Numbered from the stretch's first letter, positions 13,814-28,222 are shown. The stretch is 64,000 bases of DNA from Panagrolaimus kolymaensis (GCA_028622995.1 JAJQJQ010000008.1:3782001-3846000); one strand, 5' to 3'. Notes: generated from the sequence alone by a model not told the origin. Numbers and translations: made by a program.

Positions 13814-15987
13814 GAATAAATGTTTTTGGCTTTTATTAAAGCATCTTCAGTTGTTAAAAATTCAGATGAAAAACATTCAAACACAAGTTTGATATTTTTA
13901 AATTTTTATTTTGGATTCGAAACTATGCCACCCTTTTCTCTTCGAGAAGAAATAAATGTTTTTGGCTTTTAATAAAGCATCTTCAGTTGTTAAAAATTCA
14001 GATGAAAAACATTCAAACACAAGTTTGATATTTTTAAATTTTTATTTTGGATTCGAAACTATGCCACCCTTTTCTCTTCGAGAAGAAATAAATGTTTTTG
14101 GCTTTTAATAAAGCATCTTCAGTTGTTAAAAATTCAGATGAAAAACATTCAAACACAAGTTTGATATTTTTAAATTTTTATTTTGGATTCGAAACTATGC
14201 CACCTTTTTCTCTTCGAGAAGAAATAAATGTTTTTGGCTTTTAATAAAGCATCTTCAGTAGTTAAAAATTCTGTAGAAAAACTTTCAAACACAAGTTTGA
14301 TATTTTTAAATTTTTATTTTGGATTCGAAACTATGCCACCCTTTTCTCTTCGAGAAGAAATAAATGTTTTTGGCTTTTAATAAAGCATCTTCAGTTGTTA
14401 AAAATTCAGATGAAAAACATTCAAACACAAGTTTGATATTTTTAAATTTTTATTTTGGATTCGAAACTATGCCACCCTTTTCTCTTCGAGAAGAAATAAA
14501 TGTTTTTGGCTTTTAATAAAGCATCTCCAGTAGTTAAAAATTCTGTAGAAAAACTTTCAAACACAAGTTTGATATTTTTAAATTTTTATTTTGGATTCGA
14601 AACTATGCCACCCTTTTCTCTTCGAGAAGAAATAAATGTTTTTGGCTTTTAATAAAGCATCTTCAGTTGTTAAAAATTCAGATGAAAAACATTCAAACAC
14701 AAGTTTGATATTTTTAAATTTTTATTTTGGTTTAGAAATTATGCCACCATTTTCTCTTCGAGGAGAAATAAATGTTTTTGGCTTTTAATAAAGCATCTTC
14801 AGTTGTTAAAAATTCAGATGAAAAACATTCAAACACAAGTTTGATATTTTTAAATTTTTATTTTGGATTCGAAACTATGCCACCCTTTTCTCTTCGAGAA
14901 GAAATAAATGTTTTTGGCTTTTAATAAAGCATCTTCAGTTGTTAAAAATTCAGATGAAAAACATTCAAACACAAGTTTGATATTTTTAAATTTTTATTTT
15001 GGATTCGAAACTATGCCACCCTTTTCTCTTCGAGAAGAAATAAATGTTTTTGGCTTTTAATAAAGCATCTTCAGTTGTTAAAAATTCAGATGAAAAACAT
15101 TCAAACACAAGTTTGATATTTTTAAATTTTTATTTTGGATTCGAAACTATGCCACCTTTTTCTCTTCGAGAAGAAATAAATGTTTTTGGCTTTTAATAAA
15201 GCATCTTCAGTTGTTAAAAATTCAGATGAAAAACATTCAAACACAAGTATGATATTTTTAAATTTTTATTTTGGATTAGAAACTATGCCAGCATTTTCTC
15301 TTCGAGGAGAAATAAATGTTTTTGGCTTTTAATAAAGCATCTTCAGTTGTTAAAAATTCAGATGAAAAACATTCAAACACAAGTTTGATATTTTAAATTT
15401 TTATTTTGGATTCGAAACTATGCCACCCTTTTCTCTTCGAGAAGAAATAAATGTTTTTGGCTTTTAATAAAGCATCTTCAGTTGTTAAAAATTCAGATGA
15501 AAAACATTCAAACACAAGTTTGATATTTTTAAATTTTTATTTTGGTTTAGAAATTATGCCACCATTTTCTCTTCGAGGAGAAATAAATGTTTTTGGCTTT
15601 TAATAAAGCATCTTCAGTTGTTAAAAATTCAGATGAAAAACATTCAAACACAAGTTTGATATTTTTAAATTTTTATTTTGGATTCGAAACTATGCCACCC
15701 TTTTCTCTTCGAGAAGAAATAAATGTTTTTGGCTTTTAATAAAGCATCTTCAGTTGTTAAAAATTCAGATGAAAAACATTCAAACACAAGTATGATATTT
15801 TTAAATTTTTATTTTGGATTAGAAACTATGCCAGCATTTTCTCTTCGAGGAGAAATAAATGTTTTTGGCTTTTAATAAAGCATCTTCAGTTGTTAAAAAT
15901 TCAGATGAAAAACATTCAAACACAAGTATGATATTTTTAAATTTTTATTTTGGATTAGAAACTATGCCAGCATTTTCTCTTCGAGGA
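13814..15987 (+). repeat. HOR unit, 16 monomers (2174 bp)
   Basis: Phased from the K marker. The K monomer is followed by GGCTTTTATTAAAGC (normally TTTTAATAAAGC), which is also seen in the next two units. CTCCAGTAGTT lies 711 bp into the unit (14525). Two M markers are present (14729 and 15544). Confidence 0.85.
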
Positions 15988-17754
15988 GAATAAATGTTTT
16001 TGGCTTTTATTAAAGCATCTTCAGTTGTTAAAAATTCAGATGAAAAACATTCAAACACAAGTTTGATATTTTTAAATTTTTATTTTGGATTCGAAACTAT
16101 GCCACCCTTTTCTCTTCGAGAAGAAATAAATGTTTTTGGCTTTTAATAAAGCATCTTCAGTTGTTAAAAATTCAGATGAAAAACATTCAAACACAAGTTT
16201 GATATTTTTAAATTTTTATTTTGGATTCGAAACTATGCCACCCTTTTCTCTTCGAGAAGAAATAAATGTTTTTGGCTTTTAATAAAGCATCTTCAGTTGT
16301 TAAAAATTCAGATGAAAAACATTCAAACACAAGTTTGATATTTTTAAATTTTTATTTTGGATTCGAAACTATGCCACCTTTTTCTCTTCGAGAAGAAATA
16401 AATGTTTTTGGCTTTTAATAAAGCATCTTCAGTAGTTAAAAATTCTGTAGAAAAACTTTCAAACACAAGTTTGATATTTTTAAATTTTTATTTTGGATTC
16501 GAAACTATGCCACCCTTTTCTCTTCGAGAAGAAATAAATGTTTTTGGCTTTTAATAAAGCATCTTCAGTTGTTAAAAATTCAGATGAAAAACATTCAAAC
16601 ACAAGTTTGATATTTTTAAATTTTTATTTTGGATTCGAAACTATGCCACCCTTTTCTCTTCGAGAAGAAATAAATGTTTTTGGCTTTTAATAAAGCATCT
16701 CCAGTAGTTAAAAATTCTGTAGAAAAACTTTCAAACACAAGTTTGATATTTTTAAATTTTTATTTTGGATTCGAAACTATGCCACCCTTTTCTCTTCGAG
16801 AAGAAATAAATGTTTTTGGCTTTTAATAAAGCATCTCCAGTAGTTAAAAATTCTGTAGAAAAACTTTCAAACACAAGTTTGATATTTTTAAATTTTTATT
16901 TTGGATTCGAAACTATGCCACCCTTTTCTCTTCGAGAAGAAATAAATGTTTTTGGCTTTTAATAAAGCATCTTCAGTTGTTAAAAATTCAGATGAAAAAC
17001 ATTCAAACACAAGTTTGATATTTTTAAATTTTTATTTTGGTTTAGAAATTATGCCACCATTTTCTCTTCGAGGAGAAATAAATGTTTTTGGCTTTTAATA
17101 AAGCATCTTCAGTTGTTAAAAATTCAGATGAAAAACATTCAAACACAAGTTTGATATTTTTAAATTTTTATTTTGGATTCGAAACTATGCCACCCTTTTC
17201 TCTTCGAGAAGAAATAAATGTTATTGGCTTTTAATAAAGCATCTTCAGTTGTTAAAAATTCAGATGAAAAACATTCAAACACAAGTTTGATATTTTTAAA
17301 TTTTTATTTTGGATTCGAAACTATGCCACCTTTTTCTCTTCGAGAAGAAATAAATGTTTTTGGCTTTTAATAAAGCATCTTCAGTTGTTAAAAATTCAGA
17401 TGAAAAACATTCAAACACAAGTTTGATATTTTTAAATTTTTATTTTGGATTCGAAACTATGCCACCCTTTTCTCTTCGAGAAGAAATAAATGTTTTTGGC
17501 TTTTAATAAAGCATCTTCAGTTGTTAAAAATTCAGATGAAAAACATTCAAACACAAGTTTGATATTTTTAAATTTTTATTTTGGATTAGAAACTATGCCA
17601 GCATTTTCTCTTCGAGGAGAAATAAATGTTTTTGGCTTTTAATAAAGCATCTTCAGTTGTTAAAAATTCAGATGAAAAACATTCAAACACAAGTATGATA
17701 TTTTTAAATTTTTATTTTGGATTAGAAACTATGCCAGCATTTTCTCTTCGAGGA
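15988..17754 (+). repeat. HOR unit, 13 monomers (1767 bp)
   Basis: CTCCAGTAGTT lies 711 bp into this unit (16699), as in the previous one, and is then repeated 136 bp later (16835), showing a single-monomer duplication. One M marker is at 17039. GTTATTGGC near 17220 is a private change. Confidence 0.85.
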
Positions 17755-19793
17755 GAATAAATGTTTTTGGCTTTTATTAAAGCTTCTTCAGTTGTTAAAA
17801 ATTCAGATGAAAAACATTCAAACACAAGTTTGATATTTTTAAATTTTTATTTTGGATTCGAAACTATGCCACCCTTTTCTCTTCGAGAAGAAATAAATGT
17901 TTTTGGCTTTTAATAAAGCATCTTCAGTTGTTAAAAATTCAGATGAAAAACATTCAAACACAAGTTTGATATTTTTAAATTTTTATTTTGGATTCGAAAC
18001 TATGCCACCCTTTTCTCTTCGAGAAGAAATAAATGTTTTTGGCTTTTAATAAAGCATCTTCAGTTGTTAAAAATTCAGATGAAAAACATTCAAACACAAG
18101 TTTGATATTTTTAAATTTTTATTTTGGATTCGAAACTATGCCACCTTTTTCTCTTCGAGAAGAAATAAATGTTTTTGGCTTTTAATAAAGCATCTTCAGT
18201 AGTTAAAAATTCTGTAGAAAAACTTTCAAACACAAGTTTGATATTTTTAAATTTTTATTTTGGATTCGAAACTATGCCACCCTTTTCTCTTCGAGAAGAA
18301 ATAAATGTTTTTGGCTTTTAATAAAGTATCTTCAGTTGTTAAAAATTCAGATGAAAAACATTCAAACACAAGTTTGATATTTTTAAATTTTTATTTTGGA
18401 TTCGAAACTATGCCACCCTTTTCTCTTCGAGAAGAAATAAATGTTTTTGGCTTTTAATAAAGCATCTTCAGTTGTTAAAAATTCAGATGAAAAACATTCA
18501 AACACAAGTTTGATATTTTTAAATTTTTATTTTGGATTCGAAACTATGCCACCCTTTTCTCTTCGAGAAGAAATAAATGTTTTTGGCTTTTAATAAAGCA
18601 TCTTCAGTTGTTAAAAATTCAGATGAAAAACATTCAAACACAAGTTTGATATTTTTAAATTTTTATTTTGGATTCGAAACTATGCCACCTTTTTCTCTTC
18701 GAGAAGAAATAAATGTTTTTGGCTTTTAATAAAGCATCTTCAGTAGTTAAAAATTCTGTAGAAAAACTTTCAAACACAAGTTTGATATTTTTAAATTTTT
18801 ATTTTGGATTCGAAACTATGCCACCCTTTTCTCTTCGAGAAGAAATAAATGTTTTTGGCTTTTAATAAAGTATCTTCAGTTGTTAAAAATTCAGATGAAA
18901 AACATTCAAACACAAGTTTGATATTTTTAAATTTTTATTTTGGATTCGAAACTATGCCACCCTTTTCTCTTCGAGAAGAAATAAATGTTTTTGGCTTTTA
19001 ATAAAGCATCTCCAGTAGTTAAAAATTCTGTAGAAAAACTTTCAAACACAAGTTTGATATTTTTAAATTTTTATTTTGGATTCGAAACTATGCCACCCTT
19101 TTCTCTTCGAGAAGAAATAAATGTTTTTGGCTTTTAATAAAGCATCTCCAGTAGTTAAAAATTCTGTAGAAAAACTTTCAAACACAAGTTTGATATTTTT
19201 AAATTTTTATTTTGGATTCGAAACTATGCCACCCTTTTCTCTTCGAGAAGAAATAAATGTTTTTGGCTTTTAATAAAGCATCTTCAGTTGTTAAAAATTC
19301 AGATGAAAAACATTCAAACACAAGTTTGATATTTTTAAATTTTTATTTTGGTTTAGAAATTATGCCACCATTTTCTCTTCGAGGAGAAATAAATGTTTTT
19401 GGCTTTTAATAAAGCATCTTCAGTTGTTAAAAATTCAGATGAAAAACATTCAAACACAAGTTTGATATTTTTAAATTTTTATTTTGGATTCGAAACTATG
19501 CCACCCTTTTCTCTTCGAGAAGAAATAAATGTTTTTGGCTTTTAATAAAGCATCTTCAGTTGTTAAAAATTCAGATGAAAAACATTCAAACACAAGTTTG
19601 ATATTTTTAAATTTTTATTTTGGATTCGAAACTATGCCACCTTTTTCTCTTCGAGAAGAAATAAATGTTTTTGGCTTTTAATAAAGCATCTTCAGTTGTT
19701 AAAAATTCAGATGAAAAACATTCAAACACAAGTATGATATTTTTAAATTTTTATTTTGGATTAGAAACTATGCCAGCATTTTCTCTTCGAGGA
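17755..19793 (+). repeat. HOR unit, 15 monomers (2039 bp), with 4-monomer internal duplication
   Basis: CTCCAGTAGTT is at 19010 and 19146. The first is 1255 bp from K, which is 711 + 544, so four monomers were gained before it. A private AAAGTATCTTC change (normally AAAGCATC) occurs at both 18326 and 18870, exactly 544 bp apart, and marks the duplicated block. The M-to-K distance is 272 bp shorter than in the previous unit, so two monomers were lost at that end. Confidence 0.85.
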
Positions 19794-21832
19794 GAATAAA
19801 TGTTTTTGGCTTTTAATAAAGCATCTTCAGTTGTTAAAAATTCAGATGAAAAACATTCAAACACAAGTTTGATATTTTTAAATTTTTATTTTGGATTCGA
19901 AACTATGTCACCCTTTTCTCTTCGAGAAGAAATAAATGTTTTTGGCTTTTAATAAAGCATCTTCAGTTGTTAAAAATTCAGATGAAAAACATTCAAACAC
20001 AAGTTTGATATTTTTAAATTTTTATTTTGGATTCGAAACTATGCCACCCTTTTCTCTTCGAGAAGAAATAAATGTTTTTGGCTTTTAATAAAGCATCTTC
20101 AGTTGTTAAAAATTCAGATGAAAAACATTCAAACACAAGTTTGATATTTTTAAATTTTTATTTTGGATTCGAAACTATGCCACCTTTTTCTCTTCGAGAA
20201 GAAATAAATGTTTTTGGCTTTTAATAAAGCATCTTCAGTAGTTAAAAATTCTGTAGAAAAACTTTCAAACACAAGTTTGATATTTTTAAATTTTTATTTT
20301 GGATTCGAAACTATGCCACCCTTTTCTCTTCGAGAAGAAATAAATGTTTTTGGCTTTTAATAAAGCATCTTCAGTTGTTAAAAATTCAGATGAAAAACAT
20401 TCAAACACAAGTTTGATATTTTTAAATTTTTATTTTGGATTCGAAACTATGCCACCCTTTTCTCTTCGAGAAGAAATAAATGTTTTTGGCTTTTAATAAA
20501 GCATCTCCAGTAGTTAAAAATTCTGTAGAAAAACTTTCAAACACAAGTTTGATATTTTTAAATTTTTATTTTGGATTCGAAACTATGCCACCCTTTTCTC
20601 TTCGAGAAGAAATAAATGTTTTTGGCTTTTAATAAAGCATCTTCAGTTGTTAAAAATTCAGATGAAAAACATTCAAACACAAGTTTGATATTTTTAAATT
20701 TTTATTTTGGATTCGAAACTATGCCACCCTTTTCTCTTCGAGAAGAAATAAATGTTTTTGGCTTTTAATAAAGCATCTTCAGTTGTTAAAAATTCAGATG
20801 AAAAACATTCAAACACAAGTTTGATATTTTTAAATTTTTATTTTGGATTCGAAACTATGCCACCCTTTTCTCTTCGAGAAGAAATAAATGTTTTTGGCTT
20901 TTAATAAAGCATCTTCAGTTGTTAAAAATTCAGATGAAAAACATTCAAACACAAGTTTGATATTTTTAAATTTTTATTTTGGTTTAGAAATTATGCCACC
21001 ATTTTCTCTTCGAGGAGAAATAAATGTTTTTGGCTTTTAATAAAGCATCTTCAGTTGTTAAAAATTCAGATGAAAAACATTCAAACACAAGTTTGATATT
21101 TTTAAATTTTTATTTTGGATTCGAAACTATGCCACCCTTTTCTCTTCGAGAAGAAATAAATGTTTTTGGCTTTTAATAAAGCATCTTCAGTTGTTAAAAA
21201 TTCAGATGAAAAACATTCAAACACAAGTTTGATATTTTTAAATTTTTATTTTGGATTCGAAACTATGCCACCCTTTTCTCTTCGAGAAGAAATAAATGTT
21301 TTTGGCTTTTAATAAAGCATCTTCAGTTGTTAAAAATTCAGATGAAAAACATTCAAACACAAGTTTGATATTTTTAAATTTTTATTTTGGATTCGAAACT
21401 ATGCCACCTTTTTCTCTTCGAGAAGAAATAAATGTTTTTGGCTTTTAATAAAGCATCTTCAGTTGTTAAAAATTCAGATGAAAAACATTCAAACACAAGT
21501 TTGATATTTTTAAATTTTTATTTTGGATTCGAAACTATGCCACCCTTTTCTCTTCGAGAAGAAATAAATGTTTTTGGCTTTTAATAAAGCATCTTCAGTT
21601 GTTAAAAATTCAGATGAAAAACATTCAAACACAAGTTTGATATTTTTAAATTTTTATTTTGGATTCGAAACTATGCCACCTTTTTCTCTTCGAGAAGAAA
21701 TAAATGTTTTTGGCTTTTAATAAAGCATCTTCAGTTGTTAAAAATTCAGATGAAAAACATTCAAACACAAGTATGATATTTTTAAATTTTTATTTTGGAT
21801 TAGAAACTATGCCAGCATTTTCTCTTCGAGGA
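19794..21832 (+). repeat. HOR unit, 15 monomers (2039 bp)
   Basis: M lies 1187 bp after K (20981) and CTCCAGTAGTT about 710 bp after K (20504). These offsets are repeated exactly in the next unit, making this pair the clearest adjacent HOR copies in the window. ATGTCACCC at about 19906 is private. Confidence 0.87.
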
Positions 21833-23599
21833 GAATAAATGTTTTTGGCTTTTAATAAAGCATCTTCAGTTGTTAAAAATTCAGATGAAAAACATTCAAA
21901 CACAAGTTTGATATTTTTAAATTTTTATTTTGGATTCGAAACTATGCCACCCTTTTCTCTTCGAGAAGAAATAAATGTTTTTGGCTTTTAATAAAGCATC
22001 TTCAGTTGTTAAAAATTCAGATGAAAAACATTCAAACACAAGTTTGATATTTTTAAATTTTTATTTTGGATTCGAAACTATGCCACCCTTTTCTCTTCGA
22101 GAAGAAATAAATGTTTTTGGCTTTTAATAAAGCATCTTCAGTTGTTAAAAATTCAGATGAAAAACATTCAAACACAAGTTTGATATTTTTAAATTTTTAT
22201 TTTGGATTCGAAACTATGCCACCTTTTTCTCTTCGAGAAGAAATAAATGTTTTTGGCTTTTAATAAAGCATCTTCAGTAGTTAAAAATTCTGTAGAAAAA
22301 CTTTCAAACACAAGTTTGATATTTTTAAATTTTTATTTTGGATTCGAAACTATGCCACCCTTTTCTCTTCGAGAAGAAATAAATGTTTTTGGCTTTTAAT
22401 AAAGCATCTTCAGTTGTTAAAAATTCAGATGAAAAACATTCAAACACAAGTTTGATATTTTTAAATTTTTATTTTGGATTCGAAACTATGCCACCCTTTT
22501 CTCTTCGAGAAGAAATAAATGTTTTTGGCTTTTAATAAAGCATCTCCAGTAGTTAAAAATTCTGTAGAAAAACTTTCAAACACAAGTTTGATATTTTTAA
22601 ATTTTTATTTTGGATTCGAAACTATGCCACCCTTTTCTCTTCGAGAAGAAATAAATGTTTTTGGCTTTTAATAAAGCATCTTCAGTTGTTAAAAATTCAG
22701 ATGAAAAACATTCAAACACAAGTTTGATATTTTTAAATTTTTATTTTGGATTCGAAACTATGCCACCCTTTTCTCTTCGAGAAGAAATAAATGTTTTTGG
22801 CTTTTAATAAAGCATCTTCAGTTGTTAAAAATTCAGATGAAAAACATTCAAACACAAGTTTGATATTTTTAAATTTTTATTTTGGATTCGAAACTATGCC
22901 ACCCTTTTCTCTTCGAGAAGAAATAAATGTTTTTGGCTTTTAATAAAGCATCTTCAGTTGTTAAAAATTCAGATGAAAAACATTCAAACACAAGTTTGAT
23001 ATTTTTAAATTTTTATTTTGGTTTAGAAATTATGCCACCATTTTCTCTTCGAGGAGAAATAAATGTTTTTGGCTTTTAATAAAGCATCTTCAGTTGTTAA
23101 AAATTCAGATGAAAAACATTCAAACACAAGTTTGATATTTTTAAATTTTTATTTTGGATTCGAAACTATGCCACCCTTTTCTCTTCGAGAAGAAATAAAT
23201 GTTTTTGGCTTTTAATAAAGCATCTTCAGTTGTTAAAAATTCAGATGAAAAACATTCAAACACAAGTTTGATATTTTTAAATTTTTATTTTGGATTCGAA
23301 ACTATGCCACCCTTTTCTCTTCGAGAAGAAATAAATGTTTTTGGCTTTTAATAAAGCATCTTCAGTTGTTAAAAATTCAGATGAAAAACATTCAAACACA
23401 AGTTTGATATTTTTAAATTTTTATTTTGGATTCGAAACTATGCCACCTTTTTCTCTTCGAGAAGAAATAAATGTTTTTGGCTTTTAATAAAGCATCTTCA
23501 GTTGTTAAAAATTCAGATGAAAAACATTCAAACACAAGTATGATATTTTTAAATTTTTATTTTGGATTAGAAACTATGCCAGCATTTTCTCTTCGAGGA
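21833..23599 (+). repeat. HOR unit, 13 monomers (1767 bp)
   Basis: This matches the preceding unit up to M (offset 1187, at 23020) and then lacks two monomers, giving a unit 272 bp shorter. CTCCAGTAGTT is at 22543. Confidence 0.86.
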
Positions 23600-26500
23600 G
23601 AATAAATGTTTTTGGCTTTTAATAAAGCATCTTCAGTTGTTAAAAATTCAGATGAAAAACATTCAAACACAAGTTTGATATTTTTAAATTTTTATTTTGG
23701 ATTCGAAACTATGCCACCTTTTTCTCTTCGAGAAGAAATAAATGTTTTTGGCTTTTAATAAAGCATCTTCAGTAGTTAAAAATTCTGTAGAAAAACTTTC
23801 AAACACAAGTTTGATATTTTTAAATTTTTATTTTGGATTCGAAACTATGCCACCCTTTTCTCTTCGAGAAGAAATAAATGTTTTTGGCTTTTAATAAAGC
23901 ATCTTCAGTTGTTAAAAATTCAGATGAAAAACATTCAAACACAAGTTTGATATTTTTAAATTTTTATTTTGGATTCGAAACTATGCCACCCTTTTCTCTT
24001 CGAGAAGAAATAAATGTTTTTGGCTTTTAATAAAGCATCTTCAGTAGTTAAAAATTCTGTAGAAAAACTTTCAAACACAAGTTTGATATTTTTAAATTTT
24101 TATTTTGGATTCGAAACTATGCCACCCTTTTCTCTTCGAGAAGAAATAAATGTTTTTGGCTTTTAATAAAGCATCTTCAGTTGTTAAAAATTCAGATGAA
24201 AAACATTCAAACACAAGTTTGATATTTTTAAATTTTTATTTTGGATTCGAAACTATGCCACCCTTTTCTCTTCGAGAAGAAATAAATGTTTTTGGCTTTT
24301 AATAAAGCATCTTCAGTTGTTAAAAATTCAGATGAAAAACATTCAAACACAAGTTTGATATTTTTAAATTTTTATTTTGGATTCGAAACTATGCCACCTT
24401 TTTCTCTTCGAGAAGAAATAAATGTTTTTGGCTTTTAATAAAGCATCTTCAGTAGTTAAAAATTCTGTAGAAAAACTTTCAAACACAAGTTTGATATTTT
24501 TAAATTTTTATTTTGGATTCGAAACTATGCCACCCTTTTCTCTTCGAGAAGAAATAAATGTTTTTGGCTTTTAATAAAGCATCTTCAGTTGTTAAAAATT
24601 CAGATGAAAAACATTCAAACACAAGTTTGATATTTTTAAATTTTTATTTTGGATTCGAAACTATGCCACCCTTTTCTCTTCGAGAAGAAATAAATGTTTT
24701 TGGCTTTTAATAAAGCATCTCCAGTAGTTAAAAATTCTGTAGAAAAACTTTCAAACACAAGTTTGATATTTTTAAATTTTTATTTTGGATTCGAAACTAT
24801 GCCACCCTTTTCTCTTCGAGAAGAAATAAATGTTTTTGGCTTTTAATAAAGCATCTTCAGTTGTTAAAAATTCAGATGAAAAACATTCAAACACAAGTTT
24901 GATATTTTTAAATTTTTATTTTGGTTTAGAAATTATGCCACCATTTTCTCTTCGAGGAGAAATAAATGTTTTTGGCTTTTAATAAAGCATCTTCAGTTGT
25001 TAAAAATTCAGATGAAAAACATTCAAACACAAGTTTGATATTTTTAAATTTTTATTTTGGATTCGAAACTATGCCACCCTTTTCTCTTCGAGAAGAAATA
25101 AATGTTTTTGGCTTTTAATAAAGCATCTTCAGTTGTTAAAAATTCAGATGAAAAACATTCAAACACAAGTTTGATATTTTTAAATTTTTATTTTGGATTC
25201 GAAACTATGCCACCTTTTTCTCTTCGAGAAGAAATAAATGTTTTTGGCTTTTAATAAAGCATCTTCAGTTGTTAAAAATTCAGATGAAAAACATTCAAAC
25301 ACAAGTATGATATTTTTAAATTTTTATTTTGGATTAGAAACTATGCCACCCTTTTCTCTTCGAGAAGAAATAAATGTTTTTGGCTTTTAATAAAGCATCT
25401 TCAGTTGTTAAAAATTCAGATGAAAAACATTCAAACACAAGTTTGATATTTTTAAATTTTTATTTTGGATTCGAAACTATGCCACCCTTTTCTCTTCGAG
25501 AAGAAATAAATGTTTTTGGCTTTTAATAAAGCATCTTCAGTTGTTAAAAATTCAGATGAAAAACATTCAAACACAAGTTTGATATTTTTAAATTTTTATT
25601 TTGGATTCGAAACTATGCCACCCTTTTCTCTTCGAGAAGAAATAAATGTTTTTGGCTTTTAATAAAGCATCTTCAGTAGTTAAAAATTCTGTAGAAAAAC
25701 TTTCAAACACAAGTTTGATATTTTTAAATTTTTATTTTGGATTCGAAACTATGCCACCCTTTTCTCTTCGAGAAGAAATAAATGTTTTTGGCTTTTAATA
25801 AAGCATCTTCAGTTGTTAAAAATTCAGATGAAAAACATTCAAACACAAGTTTGATATTTTTAAATTTTTATTTTGGATTCGAAACTATGCCACCCTTTTC
25901 TCTTCGAGAAGAAATAAATGTTTTTGGCTTTTAATAAAGCATCTTCAGTTGTTAAAAATTCAGATGAAAAACATTCAAACACAAGTTTGATATTTTTAAA
26001 TTTTTATTTTGGATTCGAAACTATGCCACCCTTTTCTCTTCGAGAAGAAATAAATGTTTTTGGCTTTTAATAAAGCATCTTCAGTTGTTAAAAATTCAGA
26101 TGAAAAACATTCAAACACAAGTTTGATATTTTTAAATTTTTATTTTGGATTCGAAACTATGCCACCTTTTTCTCTTCGAGAAGAAATAAATGTTTTTGGC
26201 TTTTAATAAAGCATCTTCAGTAGTTAAAAATTCTGTAGAAAAACTTTCAAACACAAGTTTGATATTTTTAAATTTTTATTTTGGATTCGAAACTATGCCA
26301 CCCTTTTCTCTTCGAGAAGAAATAAATGTTTTTGGCTTTTAATAAAGCATCTTCAGTTGTTAAAAATTCAGATGAAAAACATTCAAACACAAGTTTGATA
26401 TTTTTAAATTTTTATTTTGGATTCGAAACTATGCCACCTTTTTCTCTTCGAGAAGAAATAAATGTTTTTGGCTTTTAATAAAGCATCTTCAGTAGTTAAA

Positions 26501-28222
26501 AATTCTGTAGAAAAACTTTCAAACACAAGTTTGATATTTTTAAATTTTTATTTTGGATTCGAAACTATGCCACCCTTTTCTCTTCGAGAAGAAATAAATG
26601 TTTTTGGCTTTTAATAAAGCATCTTCAGTTGTTAAAAATTCAGATGAAAAACATTCAAACACAAGTTTGATATTTTTAAATTTTTATTTTGGATTCGAAA
26701 CTATGCCACCCTTTTCTCTTCGAGAAGAAATAAATGTTTTTGGCTTTTAATAAAGCATCTTCAGTAGTTAAAAATTCTGTAGAAAAACTTTCAAACACAA
26801 GTTTGATATTTTTAAATTTTTATTTTGGATTCGAAACTATGCCACCCTTTTCTCTTCGAGAAGAAATAAATGTTTTTGGCTTTTAATAAAGCATCTTCAG
26901 TTGTTAAAAATTCAGATGAAAAACATTCAAACACAAGTTTGATATTTTTAAATTTTTATTTTGGTTTAGAAATTATGCCACCATTTTCTCTTCGAGGAGA
27001 AATAAATGTTTTTGGCTTTTAATAAAGCATCTTCAGTAGTTAAAAATTCTGTAGAAAAACTTTCAAACACAAGTTTGATATTTTTAAATTTTTATTTTGG
27101 ATTCGAAACTATGCCACCCTTTTCTCTTCGAGAAGAAATAAATGTTTTTGGCTTTTAATAAAGCATCTTCAGTTGTTAAAAATTCAGATGAAAAACATTC
27201 AAACACAAGTTTGATATTTTTAAATTTTTATTTTGGATTCGAAACTATGCCACCCTTTTCTCTTCGAGAAGAAATAAATGTTTTTGGCTTTTAATAAAGC
27301 ATCTTCAGTAGTTAAAAATTCTGTAGAAAAACTTTCAAACACAAGTTTGATATTTTTAAATTTTTATTTTGGATTCGAAACTATGCCACCCTTTTCTCTT
27401 CGAGAAGAAATAAATGTTTTTGGCTTTTAATAAAGCATCTTCAGTTGTTAAAAATTCAGATGAAAAACATTCAAACACAAGTTTGATATTTTTAAATTTT
27501 TATTTTGGTTTAGAAATTATGCCACCATTTTCTCTTCGAGGAGAAATAAATGTTTTTGGCTTTTAATAAAGCATCTTCAGTAGTTAAAAATTCTGTAGAA
27601 AAACTTTCAAACACAAGTTTGATATTTTTAAATTTTTATTTTGGATTCGAAACTATGCCACCCTTTTCTCTTCGAGAAGAAATAAATGTTTTTGGCTTTT
27701 AATAAAGCATCTTCAGTTGTTAAAAATTCAGATGAAAAACATTCAAACACAAGTTTGATATTTTTAAATTTTTATTTTGGATTCGAAACTATGCCACCCT
27801 TTTCTCTTCGAGAAGAAATAAATGTTTTTGGCTTTTAATAAAGCATCTTCAGTTGTTAAAAATTCAGATGAAAAACATTCAAACACAAGTTTGATATTTT
27901 TAAATTTTTATTTTGGATTCGAAACTATGCCACCCTTTTCTCTTCGAGAAGAAATAAATGTTTTTGGCTTTTAATAAAGCATCTTCAGTTGTTAAAAATT
28001 CAGATGAAAAACATTCAAACACAAGTTTGATATTTTTAAATTTTTATTTTGGATTCGAAACTATGCCACCTTTTTCTCTTCGAGAAGAAATAAATGTTTT
28101 TGGCTTTTAATAAAGCATCTTCAGTTGTTAAAAATTCAGATGAAAAACATTCAAACACAAGTATGATATTTTTAAATTTTTATTTTGGATTAGAAAATAT
28201 GCCAGCATTTTCTCTTCGAGGA
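23600..28222 (+). repeat. Double-length HOR interval (34 monomers) with a lost K marker
   Basis: No K marker occurs between 23600 and 28223. At the position where K is expected (about 25367, 1767 bp downstream) there is a chimeric monomer at 25253-25388 that keeps the left half of the K type but has the common right half. The interval therefore probably represents 13 + 21 monomers. M markers lie at 24923, 26963 and 27507. The last CTCCAGTAGTT of the window is near 24718; downstream copies read CTTCAGTAGTT. Confidence 0.78.
25253..25388 (+). repeat. Chimeric monomer (K-type left half, common right half)
   Basis: AAGTATGATAT and GGATTAGAAAC in this monomer are the hallmarks of the K type, but they are followed by GCCACCC and CGAGAAG, with full-length AGAAATAAATG, instead of GCCAGCA, CGAGGAG and GAATAAATG. 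The switch falls within ACTATGCCA, a sequence common to both parents. This is the expected product of crossing-over or conversion inside a monomer. Confidence 0.75.
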
